From the NCBI GenBank assembly GCA_002898215.1, contig BEIF01000002.1, forward strand, positions 124,001 through 188,000: a stretch of DNA of 64,000 nt. The letters are read 5' to 3'. The stretch comes from a bacterium HR29 (lineage in GTDB: Bacteria > Chloroflexota > Dehalococcoidia > Tepidiformales > Tepidiformaceae). Below the pieces are notes generated by a model. The model ran no database searches. It was not told the origin of the DNA and was given only the letters and a program-made list of their open reading frames with translations. Positions within the stretch are counted from its first letter, which is position 1. Every line of letters starts with the position of its first letter. Below are positions 1 to 8,953 of this stretch, in pieces. A program made the position numbers and the translations under genes.

Positions 1-24
1 ATCATCGAGCCAGCAGGTTGAGGG

Positions 25-1167
25 TTAGCGGAGCGTCCGCAGAAGGCGGCGTAGCCGGACGAGCGACTCGAGGGAGTTCGCCGGCAGGAAGTGGTCGACC
101 CAGGGCAACGCCGCTGCCATGCCGGCAGCGGTAGGCTCGTAGCCCGGGTGGCCTTTGAGTGGATTGAGCCAGAGGATGCGGAAGGACCGCCGCCGAAGTT
201 CGGCCATCTGCGTCGAGAGCCGGGCTGGGTCGCCGCGCTCCCACCCGTCGCTCAGGATGAGCACCACCGTTCGAGACCCCAGCAGTCGCCGCCCGTGACG
301 GAGGAGGAACTCTTCCAGGCAGGCGGCGATCGCTGTCCCTCCGCTCCATGCTGCGGTGGCCCGGCTGAGGGCCGCGGCCGCGGCCTCGAACCGCCGCCGG
401 CGCAACAGGGGGGTCAGCTCGAAGAGGCGGGTGCTGAAGGCGAAGGTATGGACGTCGCCTCGCTCGCGCTGCAGCGCGTGCAGGAACTGCAGCAGGAACC
501 CGGCGTACCGGTCCATCGAGCCGGAGACGTCGCAGAGGGCCACGAGGCGCAGCCGTTCCCGTCGCCGCCGCATCCGCTGGAGGTCGAGGAGCTCCCCGCC
601 CGTCCGCTGCGCCCGCCGCATCGAACGGCGGACGTCGACCAGCGGCCCCGATGCCGAACGCTCGAAGCGCCGGCTGGGGGCCGTTGCCAGAACAGGAGCG
701 AGCTTCGCCACTTCGCGCCGCACCCGCGCTGCCTCCGCAGGGGAGAGGTCGAGGAAGTCCTTCCGCACCAGGAGGTCGGTGTCGCCGGCGGTCGCCTCGA
801 AGCCGGGCAGAATCGACGCGCCTTCCTCCCGGTCGAACCTCTCAAGCGGCAGGGTCACGGGGACGTAGGCGGCGGCGGGCGGCCGCGGCTGCTCCTGCAG
901 CGTCGGCCTGAGCCGCTCCCCCGCTTCCTCCTCGGCGGACTGTCCGAAGAACCGCTCGAAAACGGCATCGAAGATGGGAAGTTCTTCCGGGGCAGTTACC
1001 GAGAGCGCCCGCAGGGCCGCGCGGAACGCCTCCCGGTCGGTGGGGTCGATGACGCCGAGCGCACGCACGGCCTCGACCGCCCGCGCCGGCGTGACCGCCA
1101 GCCCCTCGCGGCGGAGAGCGCGGCAGAAGGAGAGGACGCGGGCGGAGAGGCTGCCGCGGGGGTCCAT
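25..1167 (-). CDS. CoxE-like VWA domain protein
   Basis: 380-residue protein with a helical N-terminal half and a C-terminal von Willebrand A domain. The MIDAS metal-site signature DVSGS lies at residues 213-217, with the later Thr of SGGTAIAA and the Asp of LSDGWERGD completing the usual pattern. The architecture matches the CoxE/YehP-type VWA proteins, which usually work with a MoxR AAA+ ATPase in metal-centre or complex maturation; no such ATPase is in view, but the gene is transcribed leftward towards the window edge, so a partner could lie outside. It follows the CoA-transferase gene by 13 bp, suggesting one leftward operon. The family call is good; the target is unknown. Confidence 0.85.
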   Translation of the reverse strand: MDPRGSLSARVLSFCRALRREGLAVTPARAVEAVRALGVIDPTDREAFRAALRALSVTAPEELPIFDAVFERFFGQSAEEEAGERLRPTLQEQPRPPAAAYVPVTLPLERFDREEGASILPGFEATAGDTDLLVRKDFLDLSPAEAARVRREVAKLAPVLATAPSRRFERSASGPLVDVRRSMRRAQRTGGELLDLQRMRRRRERLRLVALCDVSGSMDRYAGFLLQFLHALQRERGDVHTFAFSTRLFELTPLLRRRRFEAAAAALSRATAAWSGGTAIAACLEEFLLRHGRRLLGSRTVVLILSDGWERGDPARLSTQMAELRRRSFRILWLNPLKGHPGYEPTAAGMAAALPWVDHFLPANSLESLVRLRRLLRTLR

Positions 1168-1180
1168 CGCTCCGATGCTC

Positions 1181-3460
1181 CTATGATGCGGCCGCCGCTC
1201 CGCGCTCGGCGAGTTCGGCTAGCACCTCCTCGGTGTGCTCGCCGAGGAGGGGCGGCCGCCGCGTGAACCCCGCCGGCGTTCGTGACCACTCGGCGTAGCT
1301 CCTCACGAGGGTGAGCGGCCCGAATTGGGGGTGCTCGCACTCCCAGAAGAGGCCGTTCTCGCGGTGCCACGGGCTGGCGAAGATCTCCTCGATGCGGAGG
1401 GCGGGGGCGCAGGGGACGCCGCGGGCCAGGAGCCGCTCGAGGGCGTCGTCCCGTTCCATCTCCGCGAACACCTCCGCTAGGAGGGAGGCCAGCGGGCCGT
1501 CGTTGGACTGCTGGAGGGCATCACGAGCGAGGAACCGTCCTGCCCATTCGGGATGCCCGAGGGCGGCGCACAGTTGGTGAAATTCCTCCTCCCGCCGACA
1601 GACGATCGCCAGCCAGCCGTCGCGGCACCGGTAGAGGCGGTCGAGGGCGCGGATGCCGGGGAAGTCGCGCCCGCCCTTCGCCGGCGCCGGCCGCCCCGCA
1701 TACCAGGTGAGTTCGCCCGATTGGAAGAGGATGCTCTGGGCCGCGAGGGAGGTTTCCACCCGCTGCCCGCGCCCCGTGCGCTCGCGAGCGAAGAGGGCGG
1801 CGAGGATGCCGAAGGCCGCCACCATGGATGTGGCCGTGTCGTTCACCGGGATCTGGTGGAAGACGGGCTCGTCGTCGCCCCCTTGGGCGGCCATCAGCCC
1901 GCTCTGCGCCTGGAGCAGCGGGTCGAACCCCGGCAGGGACGCCATCGGACCGGTGCTGCCGTAGCCTGTCACCGAGGCCTGAACGATGCGCGGGTTCCGG
2001 CGGGAAAGCGTGGGATAATCGATGCCGAGGCGCTCGAGGACGCCGAGTCGGTAGTTGTCGAGCACTGCGTCCGCGCCCTCGACCAGCCGATAGAACATCT
2101 CCCGCTGGGCCGGGTCTTTCAAATCGAGCACGACGCTGCGCTTTCCTTGGTTGTAACCGGCGAAGCCCAGTCCGTACTGCCGGAAAGGGTCGCCCTCGGG
2201 CGGCTCGACCTTGATGACCTCGGCGCCGAAATTGGCCAGGATGGCGCCGATGAACGTCCCCGCGATGACCATGCCGAGGTCGAGAACTCGTATCCCTGCC
2301 AGCGGCCCGCCCGGCCGTGCCGGCGGCGGCTCTCCGTGCTGCGGGGGCACGGGCGGCCGTTCGCGGAGGAGGGTGGCCGGGTCCACGTCCTCGATGAGGC
2401 CGCGGATGCTTCCCGGCGTCTCGGAGAGGCGGAGAGGAACGCCCGGCATGACGATGGTCCCTAGCTCGGGATGGCCGAGTTCGGCTCGCATGCCGATAGC
2501 CCGCACCTGCTCGCTTTCGAACCAACGCTCGCGGGGCCAGACAGGGGCGCGGGGCACGCCCGCTGCTTCCAAAAGGGCCAGCCATTCCTCCCGGGGGCGT
2601 TCGGCGAAGCGCGCATCGAAGCGGGCGATGACGGCCTCGCGGACCTCTGGGCGCATGAGGTTGGCGAACTCGCCGTCGACGCCCGGCATCGTCATCACAT
2701 CGAAGAGGTCGAGGACCTCGAGCGCCTTGTAGAAGTGATGGGGCATGAGGGTGCCGAGGAAGAGCCACTCCCCATCGGCGCAACGGTAGAGGCGGTAGTT
2801 CGGCAGGGCGCCGCGGGCTCCGGGGCTTCGCATCCGCAGCACTTCGCCCGCCCGGAGGGCGCCGCCGCTTTCGACGACGGCGAAGCCGTGGATGCCGCCC
2901 ACCGTGAGCGCTTGTCCCAACCCGCTGCGCTGCCGTTCGAGCAGCCCGGCGGCGATGGCGTCGGCAGCGATGAGCGCGTGGGCGTAGGCGAGCTGCGGCG
3001 TCACCAACTCGACCGGTACATCGTCCCAGCTGAACTGAAACCAGCAAGCCCCGCTCACCGCGGCGAGGAGCTGCTCCTCCGGCGGGAGAACGCTCCATCG
3101 GCCGCGTGGGGCGTAGGGCGGCATCCAGACGTGCAAGAGGCCAGGGTAGCGCGCCGTAAGGGTGCCGGCGTCGAAGCCGAGCCGCTCCAGCTCGCCCGGA
3201 AGGGCGTCGAACACCGCCGCGTCGGCGGAGGCGATGAGGTCCCGGGCGAGCCGTCTCCCCTCGTACGTGCCGAGGTCGAGGCGAACCCGTAGCTTGTTCC
3301 GATTCCAGCACCAGTAGCCGGGCTCGTGCTGGGCCCTATCGCCTTCCAGGGGCTCGACCTTGACGACCTCGGCGCCGAAATCGGCGAGCATCATGGTCGC
3401 CATCGGCCCGGCGATGCCCTGCGTGAAGTCGATGATGCGGATGCCAGCGAAGGCGCTCAT
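1181..3460 (-). CDS. fused tandem CaiB/BaiF family CoA-transferase
   Basis: 759 residues, about twice the length of a single CaiB/BaiF (class III) CoA-transferase, and built from two homologous halves (about 1-370 and 385-759), each opening with the I(R/I)(V/I)(L/I)D(L/F)... GAEV(V/I)KVEP pattern. Class III enzymes form an acyl-aspartyl intermediate. The Asp that aligns with the formyl-CoA transferase nucleophile is D541 in the second half (VNDTATSM); the aligned position in the first half is Ala, so the first half is probably structural. Likely moves CoA between carboxylic acids; substrate unknown. The start follows the DUF192 gene by 39 bp on the same strand. Confidence 0.9.
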   Translation of the reverse strand: MSAFAGIRIIDFTQGIAGPMATMMLADFGAEVVKVEPLEGDRAQHEPGYWCWNRNKLRVRLDLGTYEGRRLARDLIASADAAVFDALPGELERLGFDAGTLTARYPGLLHVWMPPYAPRGRWSVLPPEEQLLAAVSGACWFQFSWDDVPVELVTPQLAYAHALIAADAIAAGLLERQRSGLGQALTVGGIHGFAVVESGGALRAGEVLRMRSPGARGALPNYRLYRCADGEWLFLGTLMPHHFYKALEVLDLFDVMTMPGVDGEFANLMRPEVREAVIARFDARFAERPREEWLALLEAAGVPRAPVWPRERWFESEQVRAIGMRAELGHPELGTIVMPGVPLRLSETPGSIRGLIEDVDPATLLRERPPVPPQHGEPPPARPGGPLAGIRVLDLGMVIAGTFIGAILANFGAEVIKVEPPEGDPFRQYGLGFAGYNQGKRSVVLDLKDPAQREMFYRLVEGADAVLDNYRLGVLERLGIDYPTLSRRNPRIVQASVTGYGSTGPMASLPGFDPLLQAQSGLMAAQGGDDEPVFHQIPVNDTATSMVAAFGILAALFARERTGRGQRVETSLAAQSILFQSGELTWYAGRPAPAKGGRDFPGIRALDRLYRCRDGWLAIVCRREEEFHQLCAALGHPEWAGRFLARDALQQSNDGPLASLLAEVFAEMERDDALERLLARGVPCAPALRIEEIFASPWHRENGLFWECEHPQFGPLTLVRSYAEWSRTPAGFTRRPPLLGEHTEEVLAELAERGAAAAS

Positions 3461-3499
3461 GGCCGGGAGTATACGCTCGCTCCTGACGCCCGCGGGTGC

Positions 3500-4000
3500 T
3501 CAGCGCGCCGGTGGCAGAGCCGACGGCAATTCGACCCGAGCGGAGAGCGGTTCGAGGCCGCGGCGCGCGAACCAGCCTTGGTTCACTTCGAGGGCGTACC
3601 GGTAGGTCACCCCAGGGTCGAGCGGCGTCTCGTCGAGCGGCTGGCCGTCGACGACGGCGAGGATGCGGCCATCCGCTGCCAGGAAGGCGATGGTGAGGGG
3701 GATGAAGGTGTCCTTCATCCAGAAGCTGGTGCGCGTGTCTTCGGGGAAGAGGAAGAGCATGCCGGCGTCGTCCGGAAGCTCCCGCCGAAACATAAGGCCC
3801 CGCTGGCGCTCTTCTTGCGTGGCGGCGATCTCCACCGTGAGCGGGAACGCCCGGCCGTCGGGCGCGACGATTGCGATTCGAGCCGTAGGGAGCCCGGGGG
3901 CCGTGGGCGCCGCCGTTCCGGCAGCCCGGGGGTGCTCGCGGGCGGAGCAGGCCGCGGCGAGGAGAGCGGCGGCGGCGAGGGCCGCGAAGGCAACGCGCAC
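3500..4000 (-). CDS. DUF192 lipoprotein
   Basis: 166 residues. The N-terminus is a lipoprotein signal ending in the lipobox LAAAC, so the protein should be anchored outside the cytoplasmic membrane. The rest is a DUF192 domain with the family's RGLMFR and FWMKDTFIPL motifs. DUF192 proteins are small secreted beta-rich proteins of uncertain role. The start is a GTG (4000) with a TAGGCT -10-like box 8 nt upstream, which fits a nearly leaderless transcript. It heads the leftward group with the CoA-transferase and VWA genes. Confidence 0.88.
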   Translation of the reverse strand: MRVAFAALAAAALLAAACSAREHPRAAGTAAPTAPGLPTARIAIVAPDGRAFPLTVEIAATQEERQRGLMFRRELPDDAGMLFLFPEDTRTSFWMKDTFIPLTIAFLAADGRILAVVDGQPLDETPLDPGVTYRYALEVNQGWFARRGLEPLSARVELPSALPPAR

Positions 4001-4008
4001 GGCACCGT

Positions 4009-4014
4009 AGCCTA
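4009..4014 (-). promoter_or_regulatory. -10 box of the DUF192 gene
   Basis: TAGGCT on the minus strand, 8 nt before the GTG start and with no Shine-Dalgarno sequence between them. Confidence 0.5.
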
Positions 4015-4114
4015 CCGGTCAGCGACGCTGCGCGCCAACCGTCGCACGAACATCGGGGATCTACCGGTCAGGTGATCGGGGAGAGCCGCGATCGAGCGCG
4101 GCGGTGACGGCGCC

Positions 4115-4120
4115 TACCGT
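4115..4120 (+). promoter_or_regulatory. -10 box, leaderless-type promoter
   Basis: TACCGT ending 6 nt before the GTG start at 4127, so transcription would begin at or next to the start codon. Confidence 0.45.
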
Positions 4121-4126
4121 GGAGGC

Positions 4127-4960
4127 GTGGAAGGCCTGCCCGCATCTCGGGGTACGGCACGCTCGAACCTCGCCGCCAGGTTGCGGTCGCCGGTGTTCGT
4201 CCTGCCGGGAGCGGTCGTCGTGGCCGTGCTCGCCGCGGCCATCGCCTGGCAACCGGGCTCACCGTCGGCCGACGGCGGGGTCCACGTCGCCGCGCTGCCG
4301 GTGGCCGGAACGCCCGGACCTTCGCCGACGCCTTCCCCGTCGGCTGCGTCACCGACGGCGGGTGAGCGGAGTGCTCCGTCTCCAGCGGCGGGTGGAGGCA
4401 GCGCAACGGCGGAGGTTGCCGGCGCCCGCGCCACCGCCACGCCGACGCCCCCGCGCGTGTTCGCCAACGTGGGGGACTGCGGCGCGCTACGCGAGGCGGT
4501 GTACCCCCTCGCCGTGGAGCAAGGGCTTCAGGGGGTGACCGTCGCTGTCCGCACTGCGGCCGTCTATCCTCTCGAGTACCTTCAGTGCGTCCTGGCAGGG
4601 ATGCAGGGCGCCGAGGCGGAGGCGCTCGCCGGCGTGCTCGCCGAGCGGTACCGCGCCGGGGATACGCACGCCGTGCTCCTCGATCTCTGGGTGACGAACG
4701 GCTCCCGCACCTTCGCTCAGGTGAACCTTCGCCGCGCCTCGGTGGCCGCCGCCAGCCAGCTTTTCGCCCCGAGTGCCGTCATTGGGGGCCGCGCCGAGGT
4801 AGTGCTCAACAGCGGCGAAGGCCGGTCCTTGTCGATCCTCGTCACGCTCCGCAACACGGTGGGCGAGACGACGGGCCCGCTCACCCTCACAGTCGAGGCG
4901 CCGCTCGTAGGCGGGCAGCCCGTCGCCGGCCGGTACCAGCTCTTCATCCCGTTGCCCTGA
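4127..4960 (+). CDS. membrane-anchored hypothetical protein with Pro/Ser/Thr linker
   Basis: 277 residues. A single hydrophobic segment (about residues 24-43) follows a short basic N-terminus, then a linker of about 70 residues rich in Pro, Ser, Thr and Ala, then a C-terminal extracytoplasmic domain of about 165 residues with beta-strand-like segments. Two Cys (in VGDCGALR and YLQCVLAG) could pair. I do not recognise the family. The GTG start lies 6 nt after a TACCGT box at 4115-4120, a leaderless-type arrangement. It precedes the DUF411 and cytochrome c assembly genes, so an envelope role is plausible. Confidence 0.75.
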   Translation: MEGLPASRGTARSNLAARLRSPVFVLPGAVVVAVLAAAIAWQPGSPSADGGVHVAALPVAGTPGPSPTPSPSAASPTAGERSAPSPAAGGGSATAEVAGARATATPTPPRVFANVGDCGALREAVYPLAVEQGLQGVTVAVRTAAVYPLEYLQCVLAGMQGAEAEALAGVLAERYRAGDTHAVLLDLWVTNGSRTFAQVNLRRASVAAASQLFAPSAVIGGRAEVVLNSGEGRSLSILVTLRNTVGETTGPLTLTVEAPLVGGQPVAGRYQLFIPLP

Positions 4961-5003
4961 GCGGCGGTAACGGCTCGGGAAAGTTCCCCCTTGTACTGCG
5001 GCG

Positions 5004-5028
5004 TAGAATTTGTGACGAGAGGCACAAA
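5004..5028 (+). promoter_or_regulatory. -10 box plus CRP/FNR-like operator
   Basis: A TAGAAT box (5004-5009) is followed directly by the inverted repeat TTTGTG-N8-CACAAA (5009-5028). Its core TGTGA-N6-GCACA differs at one position from the CRP-type TGTGA-N6-TCACA. The site lies at the expected transcription start of the DUF411 gene, where a bound regulator would repress. Confidence 0.5.
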
Positions 5029-5043
5029 CGTCGGAGGCTAGTC

Positions 5044-5562
5044 ATGAAGGGGAAGTTCGCGGCCGCGCTGCTCCTTCTCGCAGGCGCGGTCGCTGCGGCG
5101 GCCGTCGCCGTCGCTCTGCGCGATCCCGCCGGGCAGCGCGCCGCGGGGCCCGTGGTGGCGCCGAGTGAGCGGGGCACGACGGGCGAGCTGGTCGTGTACC
5201 GCTCGCCGAGCTGTGGCTGCTGCGGTGAGTGGCTCGCCTATGTTCAGCGCCACGGCTTCCAGGTTCGCGATGTCGTGGTCGACGACCTGGCCGCGGTCAA
5301 GCGCGAGCTGGGCGTGCCCGAGGCGGTGTGGTCGTGCCACACGGCGGTCCTGGGTGGGGCCGTCATCGAAGGCCACGTTCCCGTCGAGGCGATCCGGGCG
5401 TTCGCCACGGCACCGCTCCCTGGGGCGGCCGGCATCGCCGTCCCCGGAATGCCAGCCGGGTCACCGGGCATGACCGGCGGGCTCGCCGGACCGCTCCAGG
5501 TGGTCGCATTCGGCGCTGCCGGGGTGGAGCCGTTCATGACGCTCGAACGCTTCGCGCCGTAA
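5044..5562 (+). CDS. DUF411 metal-binding protein
   Basis: 172 residues with an N-terminal membrane anchor or signal (residues 5-23). The DUF411 core contains SPSCGCCGEW and, further on, WSCHTAV and GHVPVEAI, the conserved Cys/His set of this family, which is usually linked to copper handling. The last 50 residues are Gly/Pro/Met-rich. I chose ATG 5044 because GGAGG lies 6 nt upstream and the -10 box at 5004 excludes longer starts. The next gene, 21 bp on, encodes a cytochrome c assembly protein, so delivery of metal for respiratory proteins is a reasonable inference. Confidence 0.87.
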   Translation: MKGKFAAALLLLAGAVAAAAVAVALRDPAGQRAAGPVVAPSERGTTGELVVYRSPSCGCCGEWLAYVQRHGFQVRDVVVDDLAAVKRELGVPEAVWSCHTAVLGGAVIEGHVPVEAIRAFATAPLPGAAGIAVPGMPAGSPGMTGGLAGPLQVVAFGAAGVEPFMTLERFAP

Positions 5563-5583
5563 CATCGGGGAAGCAGACGCGCG

Positions 5584-6531
5584 ATGGCGGAACTCTCCCT
5601 CTACCTCTTCTGGTCTGGGCTCGTCACGGCGAGCGTGTCGTCGCTGATGTACCTCGCCTCGCTTGCGGCGGGTGCCCTCGGAGCCCGGCGGATGGCTGCC
5701 GAGACGGGAAGCGGCACGGTTTCGGTGCCGGTTCCGACCGAACGCCCCGGGGAAGGGTTTCTCCAGCTTGGGACGACGCTGGCCGCCTTCGCCGCGGCGG
5801 CCTTTTCGGGCGCGGTGGCCGCCCGCTGGGCTGCCGTGGGCCACCCTCCGCTCTCGAACATGTACGAGGCGACCCTCGCCTTCACCGCGGCGATGGCGGT
5901 GTGCTACCTCGTCTTCGAGCGCGTCACCGGACAACGGCGCGTGGGCGCTGTGGCCATGCCCGTCTGTGCGGCCTTCGCGGGAGTGGCCACCCTCTTCCCG
6001 CACGAAATCCGGCCGCTAGTGCCGGCCCTCCAGAATCCGAACCTCCTCGCCCTCCACGTCAGCGTGATGATCGTCTCGTACGCGGTCCTTACCCTCGCCT
6101 TCGTGGGGGCGGCCGTCTACCTCGTGCAGGGCGGCGCGGGGCGTCGCCGCCTCTCGGCACTGCCGTCCGCCGAAGCGGCGGAGGAGTTCGCCCATCGCGC
6201 CGTGCTCGTCGGGTTTCCCCTCCTCGGGCTGGGCATCGCCCTCGGTGCCTGGTGGGCGAACAGCGCCTGGGGCCGCTACTGGGGCTGGGACCCGAAAGAG
6301 ACGAGCGCGCTCGTCACCTGGCTCTCCCTGGCTGCCTACTTCCATGCCCGGGCTGGTACGGGCACGGTGGCGAACGCGCCCCTCATCCGGCGGCTTGTGC
6401 CGGCCTTCATCCGCCGGGGGCCGCGGCCCGACCCCATGTGGTGGATCGTCGTCATGTGGGGGCTGATGCTCTTTACCTACTTCGGCGTGAACCTCTGGGT
6501 CACGGGCCTCCATTCCTACGCCGGTGTCTGA
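5584..6531 (+). CDS. ccsA: cytochrome c biogenesis protein CcsA/ResC type
   Basis: 315 residues with about eight hydrophobic segments. The haem-handling tryptophan-rich motif WGRYWGWDPKE is present near residue 230, and conserved His residues lie in periplasm-facing loops (for example near HPPLSN and LALHVSV). System II cytochrome c synthesis uses CcsA together with CcsB to carry haem out and attach it to apocytochrome c; no separate CcsB is visible in this window. The gene sits between DUF411 and a methyltransferase, whose start overlaps its last 8 bases. Confidence 0.92.
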   Translation: MAELSLYLFWSGLVTASVSSLMYLASLAAGALGARRMAAETGSGTVSVPVPTERPGEGFLQLGTTLAAFAAAAFSGAVAARWAAVGHPPLSNMYEATLAFTAAMAVCYLVFERVTGQRRVGAVAMPVCAAFAGVATLFPHEIRPLVPALQNPNLLALHVSVMIVSYAVLTLAFVGAAVYLVQGGAGRRRLSALPSAEAAEEFAHRAVLVGFPLLGLGIALGAWWANSAWGRYWGWDPKETSALVTWLSLAAYFHARAGTGTVANAPLIRRLVPAFIRRGPRPDPMWWIVVMWGLMLFTYFGVNLWVTGLHSYAGV

Positions 6532-7378
6532 GCCCCGCCGCGCCGAGTGGTTCGCTGCGAACCGCGCCAACTGGGAGGCCCGGGTGCCCGTCCACCTTCG
6601 CTCCCCAGCCTACGGGGTCGAGTCCTTTCTCGCCGGCCGGCTCGCCCTCGACCCCTACGACGTGGCGGCGGTCGGGGATATCCGCGGGAAGGAGCTCCTC
6701 CATCTCCAGTGCCACTTGGGTTTGGAAACGCTCTCCTGGGCTCGTCTCGGGGCTCGCGTGACGGGGCTCGACTTCTCCCCTGGCGCGCTCGCGGCGGCGA
6801 GGGAGCTCGCCTCGCGTGCGGGCATCGCGGCGGACTTCGTCGAAGCGAGCGTCCTCGACGCGCCCCGAGCGCTCGGCGGCCGGACCTTCGATGTCGTGTA
6901 CGCGAGCTCGGGGACGCTGGCCTGGGTTCCAAGCGCGCTGGAATGGATGCGCGTGGCGGCGGCTTGCCTCCGGTCCGGTGGCCTCCTCTTCCTCCGCGAC
7001 ACCCACCCCGTCCTCCAGGCTGCCGCCGACGATTCGCCGCCAGGTCGACTCTCCGTCGTCGGCCCATACTTCGAGACGACGGAGCCGCTGCGCATCGTCT
7101 CCGAAACGAGCTACGTCGGCGGCGAAGGCCGGCTGGAGCACCCGACCTCTTATCAGTGGAACCACAGCCTCGGCGAGATCGTCTCCGCCGCCCTGGCGGT
7201 CGGCCTCGCCCTCGAACGCCTGGAGGAGCTCGACTGGTGCGAATGGCCGGCGCTCCCGTGGCTCGAGCAGGATGGTGACGGACGGTGGCGTGCACCTGCG
7301 GCGGGAGAGCGCCTCCCGCTCTCCTTCGCACTGGCGGCGCGGAAGAGCACCCGTTCGGGTCGAAGGCCCCACGCTTAG
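6524..7378 (+). CDS. class I SAM-dependent methyltransferase
   Basis: 284 residues. The Rossmann methyltransferase fold shows as motif I (LHLQCHLGLETLSWA) followed by the acidic strand end VTGLDFSPGAL and the later DVVYASSGTLAWV. The substrate cannot be read from the sequence. GTG start overlapping the end of ccsA, so translation is probably coupled. The stop overlaps the stop of the convergent carotenoid oxygenase gene by 4 bp. Confidence 0.88.
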   Translation: MSEPRRAEWFAANRANWEARVPVHLRSPAYGVESFLAGRLALDPYDVAAVGDIRGKELLHLQCHLGLETLSWARLGARVTGLDFSPGALAAARELASRAGIAADFVEASVLDAPRALGGRTFDVVYASSGTLAWVPSALEWMRVAAACLRSGGLLFLRDTHPVLQAAADDSPPGRLSVVGPYFETTEPLRIVSETSYVGGEGRLEHPTSYQWNHSLGEIVSAALAVGLALERLEELDWCEWPALPWLEQDGDGRWRAPAAGERLPLSFALAARKSTRSGRRPHA

Positions 7379-8817
7379 GCCTCGCGCTGCGAGGCCATCT
7401 GCGCGGCACCGACCCACGCGCCGTGGAATCCGTACGGCACGCGTTGGGGGAGGATGACGCGGGCAACGGGCGGGGCATCGAAGTTCTGCGCGTCGAAGAT
7501 GACGAGCTCGCTCGTGCCCTCGCGGTCGTCGTAGACGAAGGTCATCACGTAACCGTCGTCCTCGCTTCGCGCCCGTGGTCGCGGCACGAAGACGCCCTCT
7601 CCGCCGGAACGGCCCCGTCCGAAGGGGTGAGGGATGGAGCGCCCCGTGGCGAGGTCGTACTTCACGAGGGCGTCGGCCAGCGGCCGGCCCCAGCGGTCGC
7701 GCACGAACCGGGCCGTATAGCCGTACCGGTTCGCTCGTCCGACGAGCGCCTCGTTGATGCGGGGGAAGTCCGTATCCGTATCGTCGAGCGGCTCCTGGCG
7801 GACCGCACCCGTCATGAGGTCGAACCGCCAACGGTGGAGGTGGTTCTTCGCCTGGGAGCTGAGCTGGCGCTCCCTCGCCGCGACCGGCTCCTCCTCGTCT
7901 CCGAGCTCGGCGAGGTCGACGCTCGGAAGGCTCCAGGCATCGAGGACGACTTCGTCCCCCTCTTCGAAGGCGTTGAGGACGTGGAAGACGTAACACGGGT
8001 CGGTAGAGAACCAACGTACCTCGCTCCCACTCCCGTACCGGGGCATGATCCCGAAGTGCGAGCCGCGGTCGGGCTCCCACTTCGCGATGGGCTCGCCCCG
8101 GAGGGCCCGTTCGAGGCTGAAGGTGTACGGGTGGTTCATGAAGATGGCGAACCGTTCGGTGATGGCGAAGTCGTGCATCATCACCCCGATGGGCAATTCG
8201 ATGGGCGTGGTGTGCACGATTTCTCCCGCCGCCGACACAACGGAGTACTGCAGGTACGGCGGTCGGATGACGTTGTAGCCGAAGAAGAAGAGCTCGCCGG
8301 TCTGGGCATCGACCTTCGGGTGTGCAGTGAAGGCATGGAGGAGCTTCCCGCAATAGGTGTACGGCCCGACGGTCTCGAGGCCCGGTACGCGGATGTGGTG
8401 GGGCTCGCCGCCTTCCCAGAGGGCCAGCAGTCTGCCGTCGTGCCACACGAGGGCGGTATTGGCGGCATTCTTGAACGGCCCGTGGGGGTTGTCGAACCGC
8501 GGAGGCTCCAGGAGGCCGGTGAAGAGCGCACGGCCAGCTTCCCGCTCGAGCTCCCAGCCCTTCGTGCGGACGTACCGGTTCCGGTAGCTCGCCGAGCCGT
8601 TCGCGATGCGGACCCCGTGGAGCATGCCGTCTCCGTCGAACCAGTGGTACCGTCCGAGCGGGTCGAACTGGGGGTTGGGGCCGTTGCGGATGAACATGCC
8701 GTCCAGGTCCTGTGGAAGCTCTCCGATGACGGGTAGGTTGTCGGCGGTGACCTCCTCGCGGACGGGGGCGAAGTTGTCGCATAGGTAAGGGCTGGTGGGG
8801 CAGGTCTCGAGGGTCAA
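7375..8817 (-). CDS. carotenoid oxygenase family protein
   Basis: About 480 residues from a TTG start at 8817, which has GGAGG 6 nt upstream; longer starts reach into the divergent promoter. These enzymes cleave double bonds of carotenoids or stilbenes using Fe(II) held by four His. All four contexts are visible: TAHPK, MMHDFAI, FHVLNAFEEGDEVVLD and, near the C-terminus, GFHGAWVG. The reading RNGPNPQF near the N-terminus is also typical. Products may be apocarotenals; no other carotenoid gene is in the window, so the physiological substrate is open. Confidence 0.92.
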   Translation of the reverse strand: MTLETCPTSPYLCDNFAPVREEVTADNLPVIGELPQDLDGMFIRNGPNPQFDPLGRYHWFDGDGMLHGVRIANGSASYRNRYVRTKGWELEREAGRALFTGLLEPPRFDNPHGPFKNAANTALVWHDGRLLALWEGGEPHHIRVPGLETVGPYTYCGKLLHAFTAHPKVDAQTGELFFFGYNVIRPPYLQYSVVSAAGEIVHTTPIELPIGVMMHDFAITERFAIFMNHPYTFSLERALRGEPIAKWEPDRGSHFGIMPRYGSGSEVRWFSTDPCYVFHVLNAFEEGDEVVLDAWSLPSVDLAELGDEEEPVAARERQLSSQAKNHLHRWRFDLMTGAVRQEPLDDTDTDFPRINEALVGRANRYGYTARFVRDRWGRPLADALVKYDLATGRSIPHPFGRGRSGGEGVFVPRPRARSEDDGYVMTFVYDDREGTSELVIFDAQNFDAPPVARVILPQRVPYGFHGAWVGAAQMASQREA

Positions 8818-8923
8818 GGGATTCCTCCGGAAGTCGGTATTCAAAAACTTGCGTACCGTAAGGGGCACAATACGCCTCTCCGGCCGGGGGCCGCAACGCC
8901 CGGACCGCGAGCGCGGGGGGTCG

Positions 8924-8929
8924 TAGAAT
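8924..8929 (+). promoter_or_regulatory. -10 box of LLM oxidoreductase gene
   Basis: TAGAAT 24 nt before ATG 8954; the leader carries a good Shine-Dalgarno (GAGGAGG at about 8940-8946). Confidence 0.5.
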
Positions 8930-8953
8930 ACGGCGGACGAGAGGAGGTTCTCC

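Noticed and set aside
91-1266. 391-codon plus-strand frame opposite the VWA gene
   Set aside because: Shadow of a GC-rich gene: no conserved domain, no RBS, while the minus strand has a complete VWA domain.
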